From contig NZ_BPQS01000004.1 in assembly GCF_022179385.1 (NCBI RefSeq), forward strand, positions 62,001-126,000: 64,000 nt of DNA, in the 5' to 3' direction. The stretch is from Methylobacterium longum (GTDB lineage Bacteria; Pseudomonadota; Alphaproteobacteria; Rhizobiales; Beijerinckiaceae). Below, piece by piece: positions 18,081-26,716 of the stretch. The notes below the pieces were generated by a model that was not told the origin of the DNA, did not search any database, and worked only from the letters and a program-made list of their open reading frames with translations. The first letter of the stretch is position 1; the number at the start of each line of letters is the position of its first letter. A program made the translations under genes and the position numbers.

Positions 18081-19466
18081 TCAGCCCTGGCCGAGGGCGG
18101 CGAGGATGCGCGCCCAGGAGCGCGTGCCCTTGTGGAAGCTCGTCAGGTCGTACTTCTCGTTCGGTGAGTGGATGCGGTCGTCGTCGAGCCCGAAGCCGAT
18201 CAGCAGGGTGTCGCGCCCGAGGATCCGCTTGAAGTCGCCGACGATCGGGATCGAGCCGCCGGCGCCGACGGTCACCGCCGGCACGCCCCACTCGTCCTGC
18301 AGCGCCGCCTTGGCGGCCCCGAGCTGCGGCATGTCGAAGGGCAGGCTGATCGCCCGCGAGCCCTTGTAGGTGATGACCTCGACCGTGCAGTCCGCCGGTA
18401 CGCGCGCCCGCACGAAGGCCTCGAACGCCTCGGCCAGCCGCTTCGGATCCTGGTCGTCCACGAGGCGGAACGAGACCTTGGCCGAGGCCGTGGACGCGAT
18501 CACCGTCTTGGTGCCCTCGCCGGTATAGCCGCCGATGATGCCGTTGGCGTCGCAGGACGGGCGCGACTGCACCAGCTCGATCGGCATCCGGCCGCGCTCG
18601 CCCGCGGGCTCCTTGAGGCCGATCGGCCCCAGCAGCGTCTCGGGCGTCAGGCCGAGGTCGCGCCACTGCTCCAGAACCTCCGGCGGGCGCTCGTGCACGC
18701 CCTCGTAGAAGCCGGGGATCGTCACCCGCCCGTCGGCATCGTGCAGGTCGGCGATGATCTTCGCCAGAACGTGGATTGGGTTGCGGGCGGCGCCGCCGAA
18801 GAAGCCCGAATGCAGGTCGCGGTCGGCGCAGGTGACCTTCACCTCGAAATAGGCGAGGCCGCGCAGCGACGAGGTGATGGCCGGGGTCTGCCGGTCCCAC
18901 ATGCCGGTGTCGCAGACCAGCACCACGTCGCAGCCGAGCCGGTCGCGGTTGGCCGCGACCCATTCGGGCAGGCCCTGCGAGCCGCTCTCCTCGGCACCCT
19001 CGATCAGAATCGTGACGCCGCAGGGCAACGCGCCGTGCATGGTGATATAGGCCCGGCAGGCCTCCACGAAGGTCATCACCTGACCCTTGTCGTCGGAGGC
19101 GCCGCGCCCGACGATCGTCTTGCCGCCCCTTCCGTCCTCGGCGATGTGCGGCTCGAAGGGCGGCGTCGTCCAGAGATCGAGCGGGTCGACCGGCTGCACG
19201 TCGTAATGGCCGTAGAACAGGACGTGGGGCGCCCCGGGCTTCGGCCTGTGGGCCAGCACGACCGGATGGAGCGAGGTCTCCTCGACGGAGGTCGCGAAGC
19301 CGAGCGCGGTCAGGTCCTGGGCGAGCCAGGCGGCGGCCGCGCGGCACTGGCCGGCATAGGCGGGATCGGTGGAGATCGACGGGATCCGCAGGAAGGCGAA
19401 CAGCCGCTCCAGGGCGTTCTCCAGGTCCGTGTCGATGTCGTTGAGGATCGCGTCGAGCGCGGCCAT
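18081..19466 (-). CDS. M20 family metallopeptidase (dipeptidase, ArgE/DapE/CPG2-like)
   Basis: This 461-residue cytoplasmic zinc peptidase has its first metal ligand in FYGHYDVQP (His87). The bridging Asp lies in GRGASDDKGQV, the catalytic Glu-Glu in IEGAEESGSQGL, and a later His in the C-terminal part of the catalytic domain. The lid/dimerisation domain is inserted around residues 200-360. Length and motifs match the dipeptidase/carnosinase-like branch of M20. It converges on the ParA gene with a gap of two bases. It may process peptides delivered by importers such as the one at 8-13.6 kb, but that link is inference. Confidence 0.9.
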   Translation of the reverse strand: MAALDAILNDIDTDLENALERLFAFLRIPSISTDPAYAGQCRAAAAWLAQDLTALGFATSVEETSLHPVVLAHRPKPGAPHVLFYGHYDVQPVDPLDLWTTPPFEPHIAEDGRGGKTIVGRGASDDKGQVMTFVEACRAYITMHGALPCGVTILIEGAEESGSQGLPEWVAANRDRLGCDVVLVCDTGMWDRQTPAITSSLRGLAYFEVKVTCADRDLHSGFFGGAARNPIHVLAKIIADLHDADGRVTIPGFYEGVHERPPEVLEQWRDLGLTPETLLGPIGLKEPAGERGRMPIELVQSRPSCDANGIIGGYTGEGTKTVIASTASAKVSFRLVDDQDPKRLAEAFEAFVRARVPADCTVEVITYKGSRAISLPFDMPQLGAAKAALQDEWGVPAVTVGAGGSIPIVGDFKRILGRDTLLIGFGLDDDRIHSPNEKYDLTSFHKGTRSWARILAALGQG

Positions 19467-19752
19467 CGGGGGCTCCGGGGTGCGGCGTGGACTCTGCGGG
19501 AACTGTGCGGGAACGAGGGTTAGCCGAGGCGGGGCAGGGGCGGCAACGTCGGAGGCCGGGTTGACTGGATCCCGAACCGCCTCGCGGTGGCGCCGGCGAT
19601 CGGCTCTCGAGGCAGCGCGCCCCGGAACAGGCGCAGATTGGAATGGTTATTGACCGAAGCCTCAGGCCGGCGCCCGCACGTCCCTCCCGGTTGCCGCCCC
19701 GGACCGATCCGTTCCCGCCCGGCCCCGGCCGGCCCAGACTCTGGACGACATC

Positions 19753-20277
19753 ATGCGCCTCGAGAACCAGCCGCCGGTGTCGGCGGATACGCCGATCGGC
19801 ATCACGCTGACGATCAACGGGCAGCGGCGCGAGCTGCAGGTCACCCCCTGGACCACGCTCCTCGACCTGCTGCGCGAGCGCCTCGACCTCACCGGCACCA
19901 AGAAGGGCTGCGACCACGGCCAGTGCGGCGCCTGCACCGTGCTGGTGAACGGCACCCGGGTGAATTCCTGCCTGACGCTCGCGGTGATGAAGGACGGCGC
20001 CGAGATTACCACGGTCGAGGGGCTCGCCGCCCTCGGCGACCGGGCGGGCAGCAACGCCCTCCACCCGATCCAGGAGGCGTTCATCGAGCACGACGCCTTC
20101 CAGTGCGGCTACTGCACCCCGGGCCAGCTCTGCTCGTCGGTCGGCCTGATGAACGAGGGCCACGCCCACACCCGGGACGAGATCCGCGAGGCGATGAGCG
20201 GCAACATCTGCCGCTGCGGCGCCTACACCAACATCGTCGACGCCATCGAGGACGTCATGCAGGGAGGCGCCCGATGA
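19753..20277 (+). CDS. paoA: Aldehyde oxidoreductase 2Fe-2S subunit (PaoA/YagT-like)
   Basis: This 174-residue electron-transfer subunit belongs to a xanthine-oxidase-family enzyme. The N-terminal plant-type ferredoxin cluster ligands are GCDHGQCGACTVLVNG plus a later Cys in NSCLTLAV. The C-terminal helical domain binds the second cluster through FQCGYCTPGQ and NICRCGAY. E. coli PaoA carries a Tat signal, but no twin-Arg signal is visible here, so the enzyme is probably cytoplasmic. The gene overlaps the FAD-subunit gene by four bases (ATGA). It opens the three-gene operon. Confidence 0.93.
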   Translation: MRLENQPPVSADTPIGITLTINGQRRELQVTPWTTLLDLLRERLDLTGTKKGCDHGQCGACTVLVNGTRVNSCLTLAVMKDGAEITTVEGLAALGDRAGSNALHPIQEAFIEHDAFQCGYCTPGQLCSSVGLMNEGHAHTRDEIREAMSGNICRCGAYTNIVDAIEDVMQGGAR

Positions 20278-21281
20278 ACCGCTTCGATTACGTCCGCGCC
20301 GGCACGGTGGCGGAGGCCGTGCAGGCCTTCGGCGCCGGGGCCCGCTTCATCGCGGGCGGCACCAACCTCATCGACCTGATGAAGTACGAGGTCGAGAAGC
20401 CGGGACGGCTGATCGACATCACCCGCCTGCCCCTCGACCGGATCGAGGATCAGGGGAACGGCCTGCGGATCGGGGCACTCGCCACCAACGCCAAGGTGGC
20501 GTACGACGACCGCGTCGCGGAGCGCTACCCGCTGCTGCGCAACGCCATCCTGGCCGGTGCCTCGGCGCAGCTGCGCAACGCCGCCTCCACGGGCGGCAAC
20601 CTGCTCCAGCGGACCCGCTGCTACTACTTCTACGACGTGGCGACGCCCTGCAACAAGCGCGAGCCCGGCTCCGGCTGCACGGCGATCGGCGGGATGAACC
20701 GCATCCACGCGATCTTCGGCACCAGCGAGCACTGCATCGCCACCCACCCGTCCGACATGTGCATCGCCCTGGCCGCCCTGGAGGCCACCGTGCAGGTGAG
20801 CGGGCCGCAGGGCGACCGGTCGATCCCGTTCTCCGAGTTCCACCGCCTGCCGGGCGACGCGCCGGAGCAGGACACCAACCTCGCCCCCGGCGAGATCATC
20901 GTGGCGGTGGACCTGCCGGAGAGCCGCTTCCCGCAGCACTACACCTACCTGAAGCTCCGCGACCGCCTGTCCTACGCCTTCGCGCTGGTCTCGGTGGCGG
21001 CGGCCCTGGAGTTCGACGGCGACCGGGTGAAGACGGCCCGGCTGGCTCTGGGCGGCGTCGCCCACAAGCCCTGGCGCAACCGCGAGGCCGAGGCCCTGCT
21101 CGAAGGCAAGCCCGCCACCCGGCAGAGCTTCCAGGCCGCCGCAGATCTCATCGTCGCCGAGGCCAAGCCGCAATCGGAGAACGGCTTCAAGATCGATCTC
21201 GCCCGGCGCGCCATCGTGCGCGGCCTCGAACAGGCCGCAGCCGGCACGCCCCAGTCGCTCAGCGACAAGCGCATCCAGTAG
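20274..21281 (+). CDS. paoB: Aldehyde oxidoreductase FAD subunit (PaoB/YagS-like)
   Basis: This 335-residue subunit has the FAD-binding loop ARFIAGGTNLIDLMK (around residues 22-36) and a second contact in RNAASTGGNLLQRTRC. It carries the extra cysteine insert of the PaoB branch: Cys in RTRCYYFYD, PCNKREPGSGC and SEHCIATHPSD, four cysteines expected to bind a [4Fe-4S] cluster. The C-terminal CO-dehydrogenase flavoprotein domain follows (LKLRDRLSYAFALVSVA). Electrons pass from the molybdenum site through two 2Fe-2S clusters to FAD here. The ATGA overlap with the 2Fe-2S gene shows coupling. Confidence 0.94.
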   Translation: MNRFDYVRAGTVAEAVQAFGAGARFIAGGTNLIDLMKYEVEKPGRLIDITRLPLDRIEDQGNGLRIGALATNAKVAYDDRVAERYPLLRNAILAGASAQLRNAASTGGNLLQRTRCYYFYDVATPCNKREPGSGCTAIGGMNRIHAIFGTSEHCIATHPSDMCIALAALEATVQVSGPQGDRSIPFSEFHRLPGDAPEQDTNLAPGEIIVAVDLPESRFPQHYTYLKLRDRLSYAFALVSVAAALEFDGDRVKTARLALGGVAHKPWRNREAEALLEGKPATRQSFQAAADLIVAEAKPQSENGFKIDLARRAIVRGLEQAAAGTPQSLSDKRIQ

Positions 21282-21288
21282 GCCCCCC

Positions 21289-23541
21289 ATGACGCAGACC
21301 TTCAGCTCCACCGGCCGCGACACCTTCGTCGGCACTCCGCGCAGCCGCATCGACGGCCCCGCCAAGGTCACGGGCCTCGCCAAGTACGCGGGCGAGTTCG
21401 CCGCGCCCGGTCTCGCCTACGGCACGGTCGTGTCGAGTTCGATCGCCAAAGGGCGGATCGCGGCGATCGATTCCAGTGCCGCCGAAGCGGTACCGGGCGT
21501 CCTCAAGGTGATCACCCACGAGAACCGGCCGCGCACCGCGTGGCGGGACAAGAACTTCCAGGACGCGGTGGCGCCCCCCGGCTCGCCGTTCCGCGCCCTC
21601 TACGACGACCTGATCGTGTACAGCGGCCAGCCGGTGGCGCTGGTGGTGGCCGAGGATTTCGAGACGGCGCGCTACGCGGCCTCGCTCGTCCGCATCAGCT
21701 ACGAGCGGCAGGAGCCCGTCACCGACCTGAAGGCGGTGCGCGGCGACGCCTACGATCCGCCCATGAAGCGCGAGGGCATCAAGCCGCCGCCGGCTCCGTG
21801 GGGCGACGCCGACCAGGCGTTCGGCAGCGCGCCGATCCGCGTGCAGGGCGGCTACAGCATGGCCAACGAGCACCACAACCCGATGGAGCCGCACGCCACC
21901 ACGGTGGTGGTGGAGGAGGACGGGACCTACACGGTCTACGACAAGATCCAGGGCGTCTCGAACAGCCACCAATACCTGGTCAACGTGTTCGGCCTGAAGC
22001 CCGATCAGGTCCGGGTGCTCAATCCCTATCTCGGCGGCGGCTTCGGTTCCGGCCTGCGCCCGCAGTACCAAGCGTTCCTAGCAATGCTCGCCGCCCAGGA
22101 GCTGAAGCGCTCGGTTCGGGTCACCCTGACCCGCGACCAGATGTGGTCCTTCACCTACCGGGGCGAGGCGCTACAGACCATCGCCCTCGGCGCCGGGCCG
22201 GACGGCAGGCTGGCGGCCCTGCGGCACGACGCCGTCCAAGGCACCTCGACCTTCGAGGATTACCAAGAGGTGATCGTCAACTGGTCGGGGGTGCTCTACC
22301 GCTGCGACAACGTCGCCCTGACCTACCGGGTCGCCAAGCTCGACACCGCCACCCCCGGCGACATGCGCGCCCCCGGCGCGGTCACGGGCGTCTTCGCCAT
22401 CGAGACCGCCATGGACGAGCTCGCCTACGCGACCGGGCTCGATCCCATCGAACTCCGGCTCCGGAACTACGCCGAGTCCGACGCCACCGCTCAGGGCAAG
22501 CCCTTCGGCTCCAAGGAGCTGAAGAGCTGCTTCACGCAGGGCGCGGAACGCTTCGGCTGGGCCAAGCGCGATCCCGAGCCGCGCTCCATGCGCGACGGGC
22601 GGGAGCTGGTCGGCTGGGGCGTGGCCACCGGCATCTGGGAATCGATGATGATGCAGTCGAGCGCCATCGCGACCCTGACGCCCGACGGCCGCCTCACCGT
22701 CGGCAACTCCACCGGCGACATCGGCACCGGCACCTACACGATCCTCACGCAGATCGCCGCCGACACCCTCGGCCTGCCGATGGATGCGGTGACCACCAAG
22801 CTCGGCGACACCCGCCTGCCCGAGGCGCCGGTCGCCGGCGGGTCGTGGACGGCGGCCTCCTCCGGCACCGCCGTGATGAAGGCCTGCCGCAACGTCGGCG
22901 AACAGGTGTTCAAGCTGGCCCGCGCGATGGAGAACTCGCCGCTGGCCAATGTCGACGTCGACCGCGCCGTGTTCGCGGACGGCCGCATCTCGGTCGCGGG
23001 CGATCCGGGCCGCAGCGTTTCTCTGGTGGAGGTGCTGCAGGCGGCCCGAATCGACAAGGTCGAGGCGGTCGAACAGGCCGGGCCCGACAAGGACTTCAAC
23101 CAGAAATACGAGGCCTACACCCACTCGGCGATATTCGCCGAGGTGAAGGTCGACGAGGAACTGGGGCAGGTCAGGGTCACCCGGGTCGTCTCGGCCATCG
23201 CGGCCGGCAAGGTGCTGAACCCGAAGACCGCGCGCAGCCAGATCCTCGGCGGCGTGGTGATGGGGATCGGCTCGGCGCTCGAAGAGGAATCGATGCTCGA
23301 CCACCGCATCGGCCGGTTCATGAACCACAATCTCGGCGAGTACCACGTGCCGGTGAACGCCGACATCTACGACATCGACGTGATCTTCGTGGACGAGGAG
23401 GACAAGGCGAACCCGCTGGGCGTGAAGGGGCTGGGCGAGATCGGGATCGTCGGCGCGGCGGCGGCGATCACCAATGCCGTCTTCCACGCCACCGGAAAGC
23501 GGGTGCGCGACCTGCCGATCACTATCGACAAGTTGCTGTGA
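21289..23541 (+). CDS. paoC: Aldehyde oxidoreductase molybdenum subunit (PaoC/YagR-like)
   Basis: This 750-residue catalytic subunit binds the molybdopterin cofactor. It contains the a/b hammerhead domain at the N-terminus, the cofactor-binding stretches NPYLGGGFGSGLRPQYQAF and GDIGTGTYTILTQIAAD, and near the end the catalytic Glu in VKGLGEIGIVGAAAAI, the base that activates the Mo-bound water. Length and motifs match PaoC, which oxidises aromatic and other aldehydes to acids. No XdhC/PaoD-type cofactor-insertion chaperone lies next to it, so that partner must be encoded elsewhere. It ends the operon. Confidence 0.95.
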   Translation: MTQTFSSTGRDTFVGTPRSRIDGPAKVTGLAKYAGEFAAPGLAYGTVVSSSIAKGRIAAIDSSAAEAVPGVLKVITHENRPRTAWRDKNFQDAVAPPGSPFRALYDDLIVYSGQPVALVVAEDFETARYAASLVRISYERQEPVTDLKAVRGDAYDPPMKREGIKPPPAPWGDADQAFGSAPIRVQGGYSMANEHHNPMEPHATTVVVEEDGTYTVYDKIQGVSNSHQYLVNVFGLKPDQVRVLNPYLGGGFGSGLRPQYQAFLAMLAAQELKRSVRVTLTRDQMWSFTYRGEALQTIALGAGPDGRLAALRHDAVQGTSTFEDYQEVIVNWSGVLYRCDNVALTYRVAKLDTATPGDMRAPGAVTGVFAIETAMDELAYATGLDPIELRLRNYAESDATAQGKPFGSKELKSCFTQGAERFGWAKRDPEPRSMRDGRELVGWGVATGIWESMMMQSSAIATLTPDGRLTVGNSTGDIGTGTYTILTQIAADTLGLPMDAVTTKLGDTRLPEAPVAGGSWTAASSGTAVMKACRNVGEQVFKLARAMENSPLANVDVDRAVFADGRISVAGDPGRSVSLVEVLQAARIDKVEAVEQAGPDKDFNQKYEAYTHSAIFAEVKVDEELGQVRVTRVVSAIAAGKVLNPKTARSQILGGVVMGIGSALEEESMLDHRIGRFMNHNLGEYHVPVNADIYDIDVIFVDEEDKANPLGVKGLGEIGIVGAAAAITNAVFHATGKRVRDLPITIDKLL

Positions 23542-23549
23542 GGCACGCG

Positions 23550-23565
23550 TGTTTCACGGGAAACA
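23550..23565. promoter_or_regulatory. parS-like 16-bp near-palindrome
   Basis: The sequence TGTTTCACGGGAAACA differs at one base from the ParB-binding consensus TGTTTCACGTGAAACA. Both 6-base arms are exact. It lies nine bases after the paoC stop, outside coding sequence. A single site in a region with no parAB operon could be an outlying parS, a related nucleoid-protein site, or chance. Confidence 0.4.
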
Positions 23566-23799
23566 TTGACGATCTGGCAAGGATTCGATCGAAGGCCAGC
23601 CGCCGTGCCCGGAGCGCGGCGGCGCCCCTGCATCGTGGACCCGCGCGGATCGCCCGATCGATCCGGACGCCGTCGCACGCGGCGACGCGGTCCCGGACAG
23701 CGTGACAGCGGGGACGGGGCGCTGCCGCGTTGCTTCGCTCCGCGCGCCTAGGACGATGACGCTTCCGAGCGCCGCACACCGGAACGGCAACCGATCCCC

Positions 23800-24237
23800 G
23801 TGACCGACCTGCTGCAATCCTGGCGCTTCTGGGCGCTCGCCGCCGCGGTGTTCGCGGCGCTCACCGCGATCCTCGCCAAGGTCGGTGTCTCCGGTGTCCC
23901 GTCGGATGTCGCGACTGTCGTGCGCACCGCGGTCGTCCTCGTCTTCGCGGGGGCCGTCGTCGTCGCCTCGGGTCAAGCCGGCGGGGTGGCACAGATCTCC
24001 GGCCGCAGCCTTGTGTTCCTGATCCTGTCGGGATTCGCCACCGGGGCGTCGTGGCTCTGCTATTTCCGGGCGCTGTCGCTGGGGGACGCCGCCCGGGTCG
24101 CGCCCCTCGACAAGTTCAGCGTCGTCTTGGTGGCGCTCCTCGGCGCCGGCCTGCTGGGCGAGACCCTGAGCTTGGCAGCCTGGGCCGGCGTTGCGCTGAT
24201 CGCCGCCGGGGCCGCCCTGGTCGCTTCCGGCTTGTGA
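23800..24237 (+). CDS. EamA-type small membrane transporter, single repeat
   Basis: This 145-residue protein with GTG start at 23800 has four to five hydrophobic helices. The last part, DAARVAPLDKFSVVLVALLGAGLLGETL, is the typical second half of an EamA/DMT unit (P-x-D-K-x-S/x-V near the helix break). Full-size DMT carriers have ten helices; this has one repeat and probably works as a dimer, like other short EamA proteins. Substrate unknown. It is followed by a short membrane peptide gene on the same strand. Confidence 0.82.
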   Translation: MTDLLQSWRFWALAAAVFAALTAILAKVGVSGVPSDVATVVRTAVVLVFAGAVVVASGQAGGVAQISGRSLVFLILSGFATGASWLCYFRALSLGDAARVAPLDKFSVVLVALLGAGLLGETLSLAAWAGVALIAAGAALVASGL

Positions 24238-24311
24238 CGAATGAATGGGGGCGCACCGTTCCGTTAACCGGTTCGGCGCATCCTGGCGGTTCCTCGCGAA
24301 AGGGGACCGCC

Positions 24312-24467
24312 ATGGATTGGGTATACCGCGGCTTCGAGACCTCCCTGCTCGGTCTCGCCCTGTGTCTCGGCCTCGCCGCCTGCCTGACGTTCGGCACCGC
24401 GCGGTTGTCGGGCGACACGCTCTCCATCACCCTGCCGATGCTCACGGTGACCGCCCCCGCACACTGA
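24312..24467 (+). CDS. Small membrane protein, 51 residues
   Basis: The start ATG 24312 sits behind a good ribosome site (AGGGGAC at 24300-24306). The 51-residue product has one hydrophobic helix (SLLGLALCLGLAACLTFG, about residues 10-27) and a polar tail ending VTAPAH. It could be a membrane-anchored peptide. LAAC resembles a lipobox, but a signal of this layout is unusual. It follows the EamA gene after 74 bases and could share its transcript. Function unknown. Confidence 0.5.
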   Translation: MDWVYRGFETSLLGLALCLGLAACLTFGTARLSGDTLSITLPMLTVTAPAH

Positions 24468-24487
24468 GGGGGCGGCCGACGGTCCCG

Positions 24488-25168
24488 TCAGGCGGCGCCC
24501 CGCGCGGCGCGGAACATGAAGCCCCGGGCTTCCACGTCCATCTCGGCCTTGAAGGCGTGGCGGCCCTTCAGCGCCTCGGCGGCCTGCGCGGCCGGCCGGG
24601 CGTTGATCGTGTCGAGGAGCCGCTTGACGTTGGGCAAACCCGCGAAGGCGTCCTCGCCCAGCACGAACGGCACCATCCGGGCCCAGCCCCACACCGCCAT
24701 GTCGACGATCGTGTAGGTCTCGCCCAACACGTAGGCGCGGCCGGCGAGCCGCTCGTCGAGGATGCCCCAGTGGCGACGCGCCTCGAAGGTGTAGCGCTCC
24801 GTGGCGTAGGCGCCGCCGTCCTGCGCGAAGTGGCGGAAATGCACGCACTGACCGGAGAACGGCCCGATGCCGGTGGCCACGAACATCAGCCAGGACAGCA
24901 TCTCGCCCCGGACCGGCTCGCCCTCGGGCAGGAACTGGCCGGTCTTGCCGGCGAGGTAGAGCAGGATGGCGTTCGAATCGAACACCGTCACGTCCCCGTC
25001 GATGATCGCCGGCACCTTCCCGTTCGGGTTGACCGCCCCGTAGGCGGGCTCGAACTGCTCGCCCTTGCGGGTGTCGACCGGCACCGGCTCGTAGGGCAGC
25101 CCCATCTCCTCCAGGCAGAGGGCGACCTTCATGGGGTTGGGGCTGAGATTGTAGAAGAATCGAATCAC
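24488..25168 (-). CDS. Glutathione S-transferase family protein
   Basis: This 226-residue protein has the thioredoxin-like GST N-domain (IRFFYNLSPNPMKVALCLEE) with the cis-Pro/ESNAI-like glutathione contact in DVTVFDSNAILLYLAGK and a helical C-domain (GPFSGQCVHFRHF, GETYTIVDMAVWGWA). GTG 25168 was chosen as start because it places the first beta strand directly at the N-terminus; the frame open to 25252 adds an improbable leader. GSTs conjugate or reduce with glutathione in the cytoplasm; the substrate is unknown. The SNAI motif and length resemble the beta/nu-like bacterial GSTs. Confidence 0.88.
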   Translation of the reverse strand: MIRFFYNLSPNPMKVALCLEEMGLPYEPVPVDTRKGEQFEPAYGAVNPNGKVPAIIDGDVTVFDSNAILLYLAGKTGQFLPEGEPVRGEMLSWLMFVATGIGPFSGQCVHFRHFAQDGGAYATERYTFEARRHWGILDERLAGRAYVLGETYTIVDMAVWGWARMVPFVLGEDAFAGLPNVKRLLDTINARPAAQAAEALKGRHAFKAEMDVEARGFMFRAARGAA

Positions 25169-25241
25169 GGCGTTCTCCCTGAACGATTCCGGAAGGATCC
25201 CCGGGGCCGCGCTCGGCACAAGCCGCAGATGCGCAGGGCGG

Positions 25242-26711
25242 CTATTCCGCAACGATCTTGTAGCTGCGGTCCGGGACCAGCTGGGCCCCCCGCTCCAAAC
25301 CGTTGAGGACGAGGAACCGGTCGAGGGCGCGATCCGGCACCGCCATGCGGCGGGCGAGATCCTCGGCGCCTGGCGACGTCGCTTGGACCACCTGCAGCCG
25401 CAGGGGGCGCAGCACCACCGCGTCAGGGGAGACCGGCGCGAGCGTCGCGGTCCAGTGGCGGAAGGCGGCGTCGGGATCGGCCGCCCCCTTGCCCGCCATG
25501 ATCATCCGATAGGTCGAATCGCCGATCCGGATCGCCGCGAGGCGGAAGGTCCAGTCCTTGCCGCGGGAGAGCGCGAAGGCCGCCGGGTGGCCGGCGACCT
25601 CCCGGGACTCGAAACCGGCGGGGTCGAACGCATCGTTCCAGCTCGCCTTCAGCACCGCGTCGAGGGTCTGGCCCTCCTTTGCGTCGATCTGGTCGAACAG
25701 GAGGCGCCGGCTGCCATCCTGCGTCGTGCCGAGCACGGCCGAGCGGGTGTTTTCCAGGGCGAAGCCCTCCGGTACCTCGAAGGCGATGCCGAGACCCGGA
25801 TGGATGAAGCGGTGACCCCGCACCGCGCCGTCGCGCGGGTTGTCGCCGTACGCGAGCCCGTCCACCGCTGCGAGGTAGGAGGCGCGGTCGTCGGTCCCGA
25901 TGCCGGGGGCGCCGATGCGGCGGGCCGCCCGCGTGACCAGGGTGATCCGCTCGGCCGTGCCCGGATGGGTCGCCAGCATGTCGGGCGCGGCAGCGCTGCC
26001 GCCCTTCAGCCCCGTCGATCGGTTGAGTGCGGCCAGGAAGCGGCCGGCGGCGAACGGGTCGAATCCCGCCTTGGCGAGGGTGCGCACGCCGGTGGCGTCC
26101 GCCTCCAGCTCCTGTTCGCGGGAGAAGCGGGCCAGCGCGAAGCGCGACTGGCTCTGGAGCTGCGCCCCGGTATCCGGGTCGTTCAGCACGTCCGCCACGA
26201 CGCGGCTGACGAGGGCCGACCGCAGTTCCAGCTCGCTCCGGGCCGTGGCGTGGTTGAGGGTGACGTGGGCCATCTCGTGCGCCAGCACCGCGGCCACCTC
26301 CGAGGTGTCGCTCGCCAGCGCCACCAGCCCGCGGGTGACGTAGAGCCGTCCGTTCGGCAGCGCGAAGGCGTTGACCACGGGGGAATCGAGGAGCGTCACC
26401 GCGTAGGCTTGGTCCGGCCGGTCGCTGGCCTTGACGAGGCGGTCGGTCACCTCCGTGAGCATCCGCGTCACGCCGGGCGCCCGCGCCTCGCCCCCGAAGG
26501 AGGCGACGAGCTTCAGGTGATCGGAATCCGCGGCCCGCTCGCGCCCGGTGGTGCGCGGTGCCTCCGCGGGTACCCGAACCACCGCCGGCTGCACGGTCGC
26601 GCCGGTCTGGTCCGCCACGCAGGCGCCGAGGAGGCCGGCGAGGGCACAGAGTGCCGCCACGCCGCCCAGGCGTCGCCCGGTCGATCGAAATTGCCCCGTG
26701 ATCCCGCCCAT
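25242..26711 (-). CDS. M48 family metalloprotease lipoprotein
   Basis: This 489-residue protein has a lipoprotein signal (LCALAGLLGAC, Cys31), then an M48 peptidase domain with the zinc site HEMAH (His145, Glu146, His149) and the third ligand in EQELEAD (about Glu203). It resembles periplasmic outer-membrane quality-control proteases such as BepA/LoiP but has a long C-terminal part. That part contains a domain around residues 285-400 and a short LysM-like end (FLVLNGLERGAQLVPDRSYK). ATG 26711 was taken as start because the lipobox signal begins there; the frame open further upstream overlaps the next gene. It lies six bases after the SNase-like gene and is probably co-transcribed. Confidence 0.88.
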   Translation of the reverse strand: MGGITGQFRSTGRRLGGVAALCALAGLLGACVADQTGATVQPAVVRVPAEAPRTTGRERAADSDHLKLVASFGGEARAPGVTRMLTEVTDRLVKASDRPDQAYAVTLLDSPVVNAFALPNGRLYVTRGLVALASDTSEVAAVLAHEMAHVTLNHATARSELELRSALVSRVVADVLNDPDTGAQLQSQSRFALARFSREQELEADATGVRTLAKAGFDPFAAGRFLAALNRSTGLKGGSAAAPDMLATHPGTAERITLVTRAARRIGAPGIGTDDRASYLAAVDGLAYGDNPRDGAVRGHRFIHPGLGIAFEVPEGFALENTRSAVLGTTQDGSRRLLFDQIDAKEGQTLDAVLKASWNDAFDPAGFESREVAGHPAAFALSRGKDWTFRLAAIRIGDSTYRMIMAGKGAADPDAAFRHWTATLAPVSPDAVVLRPLRLQVVQATSPGAEDLARRMAVPDRALDRFLVLNGLERGAQLVPDRSYKIVAE

Positions 26712-26716
26712 CGCGA

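Noticed and set aside
17296-20169. 957-codon open frame on the minus strand
   Set aside because: It mixes shadow reading of the ParA, M20 and paoA genes; its protein is low-complexity, while the true genes in other frames carry family motifs.
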